NCBI RefSeq assembly: GCF_017744435.1
Contig: NZ_JAGIBG010000024.1
Span: 23,152 to 87,151 of the forward strand
DNA: 64,000 nucleotides
Direction: 5' to 3'
Source of the DNA: Pseudomonas sp.
GTDB lineage: Bacteria > Pseudomonadota > Gammaproteobacteria > Pseudomonadales > Pseudomonadaceae
The notes beneath the pieces are model-generated. The model was not told the DNA's origin. It did no database searches and saw only the letters and a list, made by a program, of their open reading frames with translations. The translations under genes and the position numbers were made by a program. Of the stretch, positions 8,334-15,936 are shown in pieces; position 1 is the first letter of the stretch, and the number at the start of each line of letters is the position of its first letter.

Positions 8334-8540
8334 TCAGTTTGCGTTGCCTTCGATGTCAATAGCGTTTCCCCCGCTACCACCGGAACCGCCACTACCACCG
8401 CTGCACCCGCCTCCACCGCCGCAGCCACCACTACCACCGCAACCACCGGCGCCGCCAGAACCCCCGAAAAACTCGGAGTCCATATCGCAATTACTGTCGG
8501 AGGACAGTTCAAGGATGTTGATGCCGTATTGAGTTTCCAT
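8334..8540 (-). CDS. mcbA: McbA-like microcin B precursor peptide
   Basis: A 68-residue peptide with a strong ribosome site (AAGGAGA, six bases before ATG). The leader (about 1-25, METQYGINILEL...) is acidic and contains Y5-G-I-N-I9, which resembles the F8-G-V-V-L12 recognition element of E. coli McbA. The core from G26 to G58 is a strict GGX repeat with X = S28, A31, C34, S37, C40, G43, C46, then one extra S47 that shifts register, then S50, S53, S56. The adjacent C46-S47 could give a fused thiazole-oxazole as in microcin B17. Three Cys and six Ser in the core are possible azole sites. The tail NAIDIEGNAN is acidic and longer than in E. coli. Leader removal would need TldD/TldE, encoded elsewhere. 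The known family target is DNA gyrase; activity of this variant is unknown. Confidence 0.9.
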   Translation of the reverse strand: METQYGINILELSSDSNCDMDSEFFGGSGGAGGCGGSGGCGGGGGCSGGSGGSGGSGGNAIDIEGNAN

Positions 8541-8591
8541 AGTGTCTCCTTAATTGTTTTTGTTGTCGCCCGATGTGTGCGGGCATCTACA

Positions 8592-8620
8592 GGTTTAGAA
8601 GTTTCACTTTTCATTGTCAA
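8592..8620 (-). promoter_or_regulatory. Candidate sigma-70 promoter of mcbA
   Basis: A perfect -35 TTGACA (8620-8615) is followed after 17 bases by TAAACC (8597-8592), a weak -10. The expected transcription start is ~8585, leaving a ~45-base leader before the mcbA ATG. The weak -10 suggests a need for an activator or another promoter. Confidence 0.35.
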
Positions 8621-8684
8621 TGCGGCGACGAGCTTTGCGTAGGTGTGCGGGCATAATAATTATGTTTGGTTCGAAGAGGTGAGT

Positions 8685-8713
8685 GTAGGAACGTTCCTAT
8701 GGAAAATTCCTAC
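8685..8713. promoter_or_regulatory. Palindromic operator-like cluster upstream of mcbA
   Basis: TAGGAACGTTCCTA (8686-8699) is a perfect 14-bp palindrome. A third half-site TTCCTAC (8707-8713) pairs with GTAGGAA (8685-8691). Three half-sites in 29 bases about 150 bases before mcbA suggest a dimeric repressor or activator site. The regulator is unknown. Confidence 0.4.
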
Positions 8714-8984
8714 TTAGGGGAGTTGTTTCTGGCTACTTATGCGGTGGGCTAAATTTATTGTAGGTTTTATAATCGTCTCGCGTAAGAAAATTTTCTTTGT
8801 GATGTCAGATGATTATTTTTCTTCACGTCTCTCAGTTGTTGGGTGTCAGAGGGGGGCGGCACGATGTTTAGTCAATAATCATTGCGGCAGATTGTTTCAA
8901 GATGTTTGGTCTCGCTCTCATGCACGATTGCATTTTATTGGGAGTGGATGGAACGGCTTCTTTTCACTAGATTGCATCGGCCTG

Positions 8985-9365
8985 ATGTCGCACGACCCCA
9001 ACGGCAAGCTCGACCGCAAGGCATTGCCGGCCATCGAGATCGGTGGGCAGCACAGCCAGGCCTACCTGGCGCCGCGGGATGAGCTGGAGGCTGCGCTGGC
9101 CGGTATCTGGGCCGACGTGCTCAAGGCCGAGCGGGTCGGGGTGCATGACAACTTCTTCGAGCTGGGCGGGCATTCGCTGCTGGCCACACAGATCGCTTCG
9201 CGGGTGCAGAAGCAGCTGCAATTGAACGTGCCGCTGCGGGCGATGTTCGAGTGCAGCACGGTGGAGGAATTGGCCGAGTATGTGCGCGGGTTGCAGGGCA
9301 GCGAGGTGGATGAGGCGAAGGCTGATCGGCTCAGTGACCTGATGGCTGAGTTCGAAGGACTGTAA
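8985..9365 (+). pseudogene. NRPS 3' fragment (A-domain end plus carrier domain), right repeat copy
   Basis: The frame matches the last ~125 residues of the NRPS ending at 3732: the NGKLDRKALP motif of the adenylation C-terminus, then a whole carrier domain with LGGHS. It is intact to the stop codon, and an ATG at 8985 lies in frame, but I see no good ribosome site. It is best read as a duplicated gene end. A free-standing carrier protein of 126 residues is formally possible. Confidence 0.75.
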
Positions 9366-9586
9366 GTTGATTGGCTAGCCTGTGCTGGCCTCTTCGCGGG
9401 TAAACCCGCTCCCACAAGGATCGCACACACCTCAAGGGTAATGAGGTACCTGTGGGAGCGGGTTCATCGGGACGCCGAACCGCCGCGAAGAGGCCGGCAC
9501 AGACAAGCTGGAACTCAGCGCTTGCCGAGAATCTTCCCGAGCAACTCGGGCCGCGGTGCCCCTTGCTGGCTCTGCAGGTTGCCCTG
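8989..9586. repeat. Right copy of ~590-bp direct repeat flanking the mcb operon
   Basis: Partner of 3356-3938. It runs from the NRPS adenylation end through the REP pair into the intact dsbG 3' end. Together the copies bracket all six mcb genes. Recombination between them would delete about 5.63 kb and restore a simple NRPS-REP-dsbG junction. Confidence 0.9.
9384..9505. repeat. Paired inverted REP elements (right copy, one unit altered)
   Basis: The equivalent of the left REP pair. The second unit is interrupted by a variant segment (TCATCGGGACGCCGAACCG) related to another REP form seen near 24820. This accounts for part of the 15-base length difference between the repeat copies. Confidence 0.75.
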
Positions 9587-10273
9587 CTCATCCTGATAGA
9601 AGATCGCTGGCGTCGCCTGCAGCCCCATCTCATCCATCAGCGCCATGTTCGCCGCCAGCTTCTGCTGCACGGCATCTGGCACCTTGTCCAGCGGCTTCAA
9701 GGCACTCGCCTTGCCCGCTTTCTCGTGCTCATGCAGCGCCTTGGCCGGGTCCTTGGCGGCCAGCAGTGCCGCCGACTTGCCCGGGCTGTCCTCGCGGATG
9801 ATGCCGACCATGATATGGCGCAACTGCACCTTGCCCGAGTCTACCCAGGGCCGCGCCTGCTCCCAGAACATGTTGCAGTACGGGCAGTTGGGGTCGCTGA
9901 ACAGGTACACCTTGCGTGGCGCGCTGTCCTTGCCGTCGGCGATCCAGGCGGTTTTCTCCATCTTCGCCCAGATCTCTTTGCTCATCGGCGCGTACACCAG
10001 CTTCTGCAGCGGCTCGGCGCTGAGGTCCTTGCCCTGTTCGTCGAACAGGCTGCCGACCAGCACGTGCTTGCCGTCGGGCGTCAGGTACAGCGCCAGGGCA
10101 CTGTTCTGGTACTCGGCGGCATAGCCGCGCAGGCCGTTGGGCGCATCGAAGCTGCCCTTGATTTCGGCGCCCTTGGCTTGCAGTTGCTGGATCGCCTTGG
10201 GCAGGTCTTCGGCCTGCGCCAGCGGGGCGGCCAGCAGGGCCAGGGACAGGGGTAGCAGAGCAGTCAATCGCAT
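9515..10273 (-). CDS. dsbG: DsbG-like periplasmic thiol:disulfide interchange protein
   Basis: A 252-residue protein with a signal peptide cut after AQA (~residue 21), an N-terminal dimerisation region and a thioredoxin-fold domain with the active site CPYC in SDPNCPYCNMF. Length and motif fit DsbC/DsbG, which repair non-native disulfides or rescue sulfenylated cysteines in the periplasm. The ATG at 10273 is chosen because the signal peptide starts there; an upstream in-frame GTG would add an implausible N-terminus. It follows the TlpA-like gene by one base and would receive electrons from the DsbD at 11111-12823. Its last 72 bases are duplicated at 3867-3938. Confidence 0.9.
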   Translation of the reverse strand: MRLTALLPLSLALLAAPLAQAEDLPKAIQQLQAKGAEIKGSFDAPNGLRGYAAEYQNSALALYLTPDGKHVLVGSLFDEQGKDLSAEPLQKLVYAPMSKEIWAKMEKTAWIADGKDSAPRKVYLFSDPNCPYCNMFWEQARPWVDSGKVQLRHIMVGIIREDSPGKSAALLAAKDPAKALHEHEKAGKASALKPLDKVPDAVQQKLAANMALMDEMGLQATPAIFYQDEQGNLQSQQGAPRPELLGKILGKR

Positions 10274-10274
10274 G

Positions 10275-11111
10275 TCAGTTTCCTTGTGCGGCAGGGGCGG
10301 GCACCTTGGCCCGCTCGAAGGGTTCCAGGGCATGACGCAGGCTGGCCCGCGACAGCTCACCGAGGTGGCTGCCGATCAGGCGGCCGTCGGCGTCGTAGAA
10401 CAGGGTGGTGGGCAGCGCCATCGAACCGACCCGCTGGGCCAGCGCGCCGGTGCCGTCGAACAGCACATGGGTCAGGCTCAGGCCGGTGGTGGCGAGGAAG
10501 GTCGTGACGTTTTCCGGCGTCTCGCCCTGGTTGACGAAAATGAAGGTCACGTGGGGGTATTCGCCCTGGGCCTGTTGCAGCACCGGCATTTCCCGGCGGC
10601 ATGGCGGGCACCAGGTGGCCCAGATATTGATCACCAGCGGTTTGCCACGGTAGCTGTGCAGGGCCACGGACTGGCCAGCGGCATTGCGCAGGCTCAGCTC
10701 GGGCAGTGCGGTGCCCTTGCTGTACAGGTGGCTGCCCAGGCTGGTCAGGCCCCAGAACAACGCACCGCTGAACAGTGCCCAGCCCAGCGGGCGCCGCAGA
10801 CCAGGCTGGCGCCAGCCCTGCCAGAGGGTGGCGAGGACGATGCCGATCAGGCCCGACCAGAGCAGGAAGCCGCCGTCGCGGATGTCGATGACTTGCACCA
10901 GGTCGTCGCGGTACATCGGCCAGTAGGCCAGCACGAAACCCAGGCGGGCGCACAACAGGCCGACCAGGAACAGGTTGAACAGCGCCGATTCCGGGCTTTC
11001 GCCGCCCCGCCGGGCGACCCACCAGCCAACCAGGCAGGCGACGCCGAGGGCGGCGAGCATCAGCAGGTGGTTGAGGGCCATGGTTAGCGGCCCGAGAGTT
11101 ACCGTCAGCAT
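10275..11111 (-). CDS. TlpA-family thioredoxin with Lgt-like membrane N-terminus
   Basis: A 278-residue protein. Residues 1-130 form several membrane segments, and part of this region (CARLGFVLAYW ... GGFLLWSGLIG) resembles prolipoprotein diacylglyceryl transferase. Residues ~133-265 are a TlpA/ResA-like thioredoxin domain with active site WCPPC and the cis-Pro segment ALPTT. The protein should face the periplasm and pass reducing power to targets such as cytochrome c apoproteins or DsbG. It overlaps dsbD by one base, so the three genes form one operon. Catalytic Lgt residues cannot be judged complete, so lipid transfer is not claimed. Confidence 0.8.
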   Translation of the reverse strand: MLTVTLGPLTMALNHLLMLAALGVACLVGWWVARRGGESPESALFNLFLVGLLCARLGFVLAYWPMYRDDLVQVIDIRDGGFLLWSGLIGIVLATLWQGWRQPGLRRPLGWALFSGALFWGLTSLGSHLYSKGTALPELSLRNAAGQSVALHSYRGKPLVINIWATWCPPCRREMPVLQQAQGEYPHVTFIFVNQGETPENVTTFLATTGLSLTHVLFDGTGALAQRVGSMALPTTLFYDADGRLIGSHLGELSRASLRHALEPFERAKVPAPAAQGN

Positions 11112-12823
11112 CAGCCTTGGCTCCGGGTCTGGGTCCAGTGTTGCAGGAACGCGGCGGCATCCACTTCACCGGTGATGCGCCGTGCGCGGCGCTCTTCGCC
11201 TTCCGGGCCGAGCCAGATGATGCTGGGCGGGCCGGGCACCTGATAGTGCTGCAGCAGGGCGCGGCTGGCGGCAGAGTCGGCGGTCACGTCCAGGCGCAGC
11301 AGGTGCACGCCGGCCAGGCTGGTTTGCACGTCAGGGCGGGTGAACACCTGCTTTTCCATGACCTTGCACGACACGCACCAGTCGGCGTAGTAGTCGACCA
11401 TGACCCACTGGCCGCGGGCCTTGGCGGCATTCAGCTCGCGTTGCAGGGCTTCAGGGCTGCTGACCGTGACGAAGTGCTCGTCGGCCTTTTGCACGGTGGC
11501 GGCTGCGCTGCCGCCGGCGAACGGCCGCAGCGGTTGCCACAGATCGTCGCCCCCCGCAGCAGCGCCAACCAGCAGCAAGCCACCCCACAAAGCGCCCAGC
11601 AGCGGTACGGCACGCAACGCTGGCAAGCGCTGCAGGGCCGGCCACATGGCCCAGCCCAGGGCAATCAGCCAGGCACCGCTCAGGGCCAGCAACACGGGGG
11701 CGGCGAGCAGGCTGCGCACGGTGTACAGGGCCATGGCCAGGAACACGAAGCCGAACACGCCCTTGACCCGATTCATCCATGCGCCCGGGCGCGGCAGGTA
11801 GCGATTGCCCAAGGTCACCAGCAACAGCAACGGTACGCCCATGCCCAGGCCGAGGCTGAACAGCACCAGCGCGCCTTGCAGCACATCGCCGCTTTGCGCG
11901 ATGTACAGCAGGGCACCGGCCAGTGGCGCGGTCATGCAGGGGCCGAGCAGCAGGCCGGAAAGCGCGCCCAACAGCGCTGCGCCGTACAGGTTGCCGCCGC
12001 GGGTGCCTTGGCCGGCGCGGTCGAGGCGATCACGCAGGGCCGCCGGCAGCTGCAGCTCGAAGGCGCCGAACATGGGCAGGGCGAGGAGGATGAACAAGCC
12101 GGCCAGGCTGCCCAGCAGCCAAGGTTGCTGCAGCCACGCCTGCAGGCTGGCCCCCAGCAGTGCCGCGACCACACCCAGGGCCGCATACACCAGCGCCATG
12201 CTCAGCACATACACCCCGGCCAGCAGCCAGCCACGCCGGGCGCTGGCGCCGTTGCCCAGGACCAGGCCGGCGAGGATCGGCAGCATCGGCAGCGAGCAGG
12301 GGGTGAAGGCCAGCAGCAGGCCGAGGCCGAAGAACGCCAGCAGGCTCCAGGCCAGGCTGGCGCTCTGCAGGCCGCTGGCCAGTGCCTGGTCGCTGGCTTG
12401 TTCGGCGGCCGGCGTCGCGCTGCCGCCCAGGTCGATGGCGGTGGTCTGCGGCGGGTAGCACAGGCCGGCATCGGCACAGCCCTGCCAGCCCAGGCGCAAC
12501 TGGCCCTGGGCATTGGCCGGGATCAGCAGTTCGAGCTGGTCGCGGTACACCGCGCTGTCACCGAAGAACTCGTCGTGGTGGTTCAGGGCCGGCGGCAGTT
12601 GCGGCTGTTGCTCGGCCGTCAGGCCGTCGAACTTCAGGCGCTTCTGGTACAGGTAGTAACCCTGCTTGATCTGGAAGTACAGGCGCATCTGGCCATCGGC
12701 CTGGCGGTCGTGGGTGAGCACGAACGCCTGGTTGACCGGCAGGAAGTCGGGTTTGGCGTCGAACGGGTTGGCCTGCAACGGGCCAGCCAGGAGGAACGTC
12801 AGGAAGAGCAAAAGGATGCGCAT
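11111..12823 (-). CDS. dsbD: DsbD thiol:disulfide interchange transmembrane reductase
   Basis: A 570-residue protein in three parts: signal peptide and periplasmic N-terminal domain (to ~160; Cys in GCADAGLCYPP), a multi-spanning membrane domain with the paired cysteines (FTPCSLPMLP and LLGPCMTAPL), and a C-terminal thioredoxin domain with YADWCVSCK. It moves electrons from cytoplasmic thioredoxin to periplasmic partners. Start at the ATG 12823 is preferred, since it opens the signal peptide and has AAGGCGA upstream; 11 more codons would be possible. First gene of the dsbD-tlpA-dsbG operon; it probably serves the two proteins that follow. Pseudomonas species usually have a second DsbD elsewhere. 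Confidence 0.92.
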   Translation of the reverse strand: MRILLLFLTFLLAGPLQANPFDAKPDFLPVNQAFVLTHDRQADGQMRLYFQIKQGYYLYQKRLKFDGLTAEQQPQLPPALNHHDEFFGDSAVYRDQLELLIPANAQGQLRLGWQGCADAGLCYPPQTTAIDLGGSATPAAEQASDQALASGLQSASLAWSLLAFFGLGLLLAFTPCSLPMLPILAGLVLGNGASARRGWLLAGVYVLSMALVYAALGVVAALLGASLQAWLQQPWLLGSLAGLFILLALPMFGAFELQLPAALRDRLDRAGQGTRGGNLYGAALLGALSGLLLGPCMTAPLAGALLYIAQSGDVLQGALVLFSLGLGMGVPLLLLVTLGNRYLPRPGAWMNRVKGVFGFVFLAMALYTVRSLLAAPVLLALSGAWLIALGWAMWPALQRLPALRAVPLLGALWGGLLLVGAAAGGDDLWQPLRPFAGGSAAATVQKADEHFVTVSSPEALQRELNAAKARGQWVMVDYYADWCVSCKVMEKQVFTRPDVQTSLAGVHLLRLDVTADSAASRALLQHYQVPGPPSIIWLGPEGEERRARRITGEVDAAAFLQHWTQTRSQG

Positions 12824-13104
12824 GTCTTCGCCTTGGCAGTACGGAATGGTGGCCATGCTGGCTGGGATTGATTAACCCAAGGTTAACCGTTCCTGTCGAT
12901 GCTGCTGCTACGGTGCCGCATGTCGGTCTTCGACACGCCGCGACATATTGTCGGCTTGACTTTGCTTATGCCCATATTCTTGTTGTAAAGTTGACGAACA
13001 AGTCAGTTTTTCCTGACCCGCGTGACAAGGTTCTCACCCTTCCGAGTCCCCCGCACAAGAATCAAAAAAGATGGGCAGAAATTCTTCTGCCCAGAGGATC
13101 AAGC

Positions 13105-15936
13105 ATGTCCAACCGTGATATTTCCCGGCGCGCCTTCTTGCAAGGCGGCCTGATCGCTGGTGTCGGCGTGACCATGGCGCCACTTGGCAGCCAGGCATTC
13201 GCCGCCCTGATGGAGGAGCGCGTCACCACCTCGCCGCAAAAGTGGATGAACCATGACGGCAAGGCGCGTTTTCGCAACGACGCGCTGTCCAAGGTCTGTG
13301 GCAACAAGGTCTTCGCCCGCGACATCCGCGCCAAGGACATGCCCGGCTGGCCAGCCCAGCAAGGCCACGCGCTGCTGCTCAAGGCGACCAAGGTCGACCG
13401 CATCTATACCGGCCATGACCTCAGCCTGCTCGGCGCCGACCTGCAACCGGACCGTATCGTCACCGCCGCCGACCTGGCGAAAGATGGCATCGCCTGGCCC
13501 GAGGCCCATTCGCCCGACCCGCTGCTGCCGCCCGGCCAGGTGCCGATGTTCATCGGCCATCCGGTGGCGATCCTGATCTGGCACGACTTCGAGCGCTTCC
13601 GTCAGGCCAAGCGCAAGCTGCAGTTCAATGACAAGGCGATCCAATACGGCGCCCAGGCCCCGCTGTACCAGCGTGACCCCTATGGCAGCTTCCGCTTCGT
13701 GCGTGTGGGCGGCGCCACGCCGTTCGACGACGATGAATTCTCCAGTCTGAAGAATTCCATGCTGTTCCCGACCATCCTCAACCGCAAACCGGTGTGGTCG
13801 AAGCAGCCCAACCAGCACGGCGACCTGACCGAGCAGGGCCTGTTCTACGCCAAGCGCATGGGCGAGCAACTGGACAACCCGCCCGAGGACTGGCTGGTGT
13901 TCGACGAGCGCTACAAGACGCCGTCGATCGAGCCCGCTGCCCTGGAGCCGGACAACGGCAACGGCTGGTACGACCCGGCGACCGGTACGCTGCACTTCGT
14001 GGTTGCGACCCAGTGCCCGTTCGAAGTGGCGCAGGAATGCGTGCACATGATCAAGCCGTCGCGCTTCGCCCTGAACACGCTGAACATGCACCCGGGCTAC
14101 ACCGTGGGCTATGGCTCCAAAGACAACAACATCTTCGTCTTCTACGCCGCCGTGGCCGCGCTGTATGGCGCCGGAGTGCCGATCCGCCTGGCCAACGACC
14201 GCTACGAGCAGTTCCAGAGCGGCATCAAGCGCCATGCCTTCGACATCCGCTACCAGCTGGCCGTGGACAAGAAGGACAACCGCTTCAAGATCTTCCGCGC
14301 CGACATGAGCTGTGACGGCGGCGGGCGCATCAACTACAGCCCGTCGGTGGCTGCGGTGGGCGCCACGGCGGCGCAGTCGATCTACTACATGCCGCAGAAC
14401 GACCTGTCGGTGACCGCCTACTTCTCCCGCGGTGTCGAGGCCGGCTCCATGCGCGGTTACGGCACCCTGCAGACCATGGCCGCCACCGAGATGATGGTGG
14501 ATGAAATTGCCGGTCGCCTGGGTGTCGATGCCATCGACCTGCGCCGTGCCAACGCACTGAAATCGGGGATGAAGAACACCCAGGGTGCGGTTCCGGCCGG
14601 TGCCCTGCGTTTGTACGAGATCCTCGACAAGGCCGCCGTGCATGACTGGTGGCGCAACCGCGATGCCCGCAAGCAGCAGATGGACGCCAAGGACCCGGAC
14701 CACTGGTACGGCGTCGGCTTCGCCATTTGCCAGAAGGACTTCGGCACCGGCTCCGAGTCGCCGATGGCGAGCGTCGAGTTCACTGCGGATGGCCGCATCA
14801 GCCTGCGCCACATCGGCACCGAGCTGGGCACTGGCATGTCCACTTCCCAGGCGCTGGTGGTCAGCGATTTCCTCGGCCGCTCGGCCGATGAGGTGAAGAC
14901 CGCCGTCACCGAATGGCCGGAGTTGCAGCTGACCACCAGCGGTAATCCGTACCTGATCAGCCAGCCCGAGCAGGACGCCGCATTGCGCAACCCGCGCTGG
15001 GTGGGCAAGCTGGCCTCGCCGTCGTCGGCGACCAACTCGGCGTTCTACTTCAGCCACGCCACCCGCGAAGCGGCTCGCGTGCTGTTCAACCATGGCCTGT
15101 GGCCGGCGGCCATGGCCATCTGGAGCCAGGGCCCGCATGGCGGCCAGGCCAACCCGCTGGTGGTACGCCGCGAGAACGCGGTGTGGGTCAACGGCGAACT
15201 TACAGGCAATGGCCTGTCGCCGATCCCGTTCGCCCAGTTGGCACAGAAAGCCCATGAGATGGGGCTGGTCACTGGCGTCAGCGTGCACGGTTTCAACCGC
15301 TGGAGCTGGGCCGAGGCCGACTTCGTCATCGACGGCGTGCGCGAGCGCTTCCCGCTCGATGCCGTGGCGGTGAAGTACGGCGACGGCGCGGTCAATGCCA
15401 AGAAAGCGCAGATGAGCAGCCACGGCTATCACCTGCTCGACCGGCAGAACGCCGCCTACCCGGATACCCAGCTGAACAACGCCATGGTCACCTACTACAG
15501 CCCGGTGGCGACCATCGTCGAGGTCAAGGTCAACAAAGGTACCCACGAGGTTCAGGTACTCAACCACCACAGTTGGGTCGAGTGCGGCCGTGTGCTGGTG
15601 CCGGAACTGGTCAAGGGCCAGCTCGAAGGCGGTATCGCCATGGGCATCGGCCATGCACTGACTGAAGAAATGCCGTTGTACGAGGGCGGGCCCGGGGAGG
15701 GCGACTGGAACTTCAACCGCTACCGCCTGCCGCACGCACGCGATGTGGCGGTGTGGAAGCAGACCAGCGAAATCCTCCCGCCGCTGTCACCGACCGACCC
15801 GTCCAAGGGCATCGCCGAAGTGGTGATGATCCCGGTCGTCGGTGCCATCGGCAACGCCGTGGCGCATGCCATTGGCAAGCGCGTGCGCGATCTCCCCATC
15901 ACCCCAGCCCGTATCAAGGAGGCCCTCAATGGCTAA
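13105..15936 (+). CDS. Molybdenum hydroxylase large subunit (isoquinoline 1-oxidoreductase beta-like), Tat-exported
   Basis: A 943-residue protein of the aldehyde oxidase/xanthine dehydrogenase molybdenum-binding family. The N-terminus has a twin-arginine signal (SRRAFLQGG) followed by a hydrophobic stretch ending near AFA, so the enzyme is exported folded with its cofactor. Motifs include GVEAGSMRGYGTLQ and the C-terminal GGIAMGIGHALTEEMP segment. ATG 13105 is chosen because it starts the Tat signal and follows AGAGGATC; the frame is open upstream. It overlaps the 2Fe-2S subunit gene, and a cytochrome c and two maturation genes follow. The substrate cannot be read from sequence; N-heterocycles or aldehydes are both plausible. 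Confidence 0.88.
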   Translation: MSNRDISRRAFLQGGLIAGVGVTMAPLGSQAFAALMEERVTTSPQKWMNHDGKARFRNDALSKVCGNKVFARDIRAKDMPGWPAQQGHALLLKATKVDRIYTGHDLSLLGADLQPDRIVTAADLAKDGIAWPEAHSPDPLLPPGQVPMFIGHPVAILIWHDFERFRQAKRKLQFNDKAIQYGAQAPLYQRDPYGSFRFVRVGGATPFDDDEFSSLKNSMLFPTILNRKPVWSKQPNQHGDLTEQGLFYAKRMGEQLDNPPEDWLVFDERYKTPSIEPAALEPDNGNGWYDPATGTLHFVVATQCPFEVAQECVHMIKPSRFALNTLNMHPGYTVGYGSKDNNIFVFYAAVAALYGAGVPIRLANDRYEQFQSGIKRHAFDIRYQLAVDKKDNRFKIFRADMSCDGGGRINYSPSVAAVGATAAQSIYYMPQNDLSVTAYFSRGVEAGSMRGYGTLQTMAATEMMVDEIAGRLGVDAIDLRRANALKSGMKNTQGAVPAGALRLYEILDKAAVHDWWRNRDARKQQMDAKDPDHWYGVGFAICQKDFGTGSESPMASVEFTADGRISLRHIGTELGTGMSTSQALVVSDFLGRSADEVKTAVTEWPELQLTTSGNPYLISQPEQDAALRNPRWVGKLASPSSATNSAFYFSHATREAARVLFNHGLWPAAMAIWSQGPHGGQANPLVVRRENAVWVNGELTGNGLSPIPFAQLAQKAHEMGLVTGVSVHGFNRWSWAEADFVIDGVRERFPLDAVAVKYGDGAVNAKKAQMSSHGYHLLDRQNAAYPDTQLNNAMVTYYSPVATIVEVKVNKGTHEVQVLNHHSWVECGRVLVPELVKGQLEGGIAMGIGHALTEEMPLYEGGPGEGDWNFNRYRLPHARDVAVWKQTSEILPPLSPTDPSKGIAEVVMIPVVGAIGNAVAHAIGKRVRDLPITPARIKEALNG

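Larger units (their letters stand above)
8541..8988. other. Gene-free AT-rich region upstream of mcbA
   Basis: About 450 bases of low GC with no credible gene on either strand. It holds the candidate mcb promoter (8592-8620), the TTCCTA palindrome cluster (8685-8713) and a second perfect 14-bp palindrome AAGAAAATTTTCTT (8784-8797). The right direct repeat begins at 8989. An AT-rich control region would suit IHF or H-NS-like proteins, as at E. coli Pmcb, but no specific site can be named. Confidence 0.6.

Noticed and set aside
8334..8540. mcbA as a glycine-rich structural or low-complexity protein
   Set aside because: Position at the head of an mcbB-C-D-E-F operon and periodic Cys/Ser make a RiPP precursor far more likely.
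8315..8642. Open frames overlapping mcbA on both strands (Thr/Ala-rich and Pro-rich products)
   Set aside because: They arise from the GGX-coding repeat read in other frames, lack ribosome sites, and conflict with mcbA, whose leader, core and Shine-Dalgarno are convincing.
8752..8780. TAAAT...CGT on the plus strand upstream of mcbA as a PvdS box
   Set aside because: The spacer is 19 bases rather than 16 and it points away from mcbA.
8739..8984. N-terminal extension of the NRPS stub into the AT-rich mcb control region
   Set aside because: The extra ~80 residues resemble no NRPS sequence and lie outside the repeat; chance read-through.
3733..9514. Insertion sequence or integrative element with its own recombinase carrying mcb
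   Set aside because: No transposase, integrase, terminal inverted repeat or short target duplication is visible; only the long homologous repeats.
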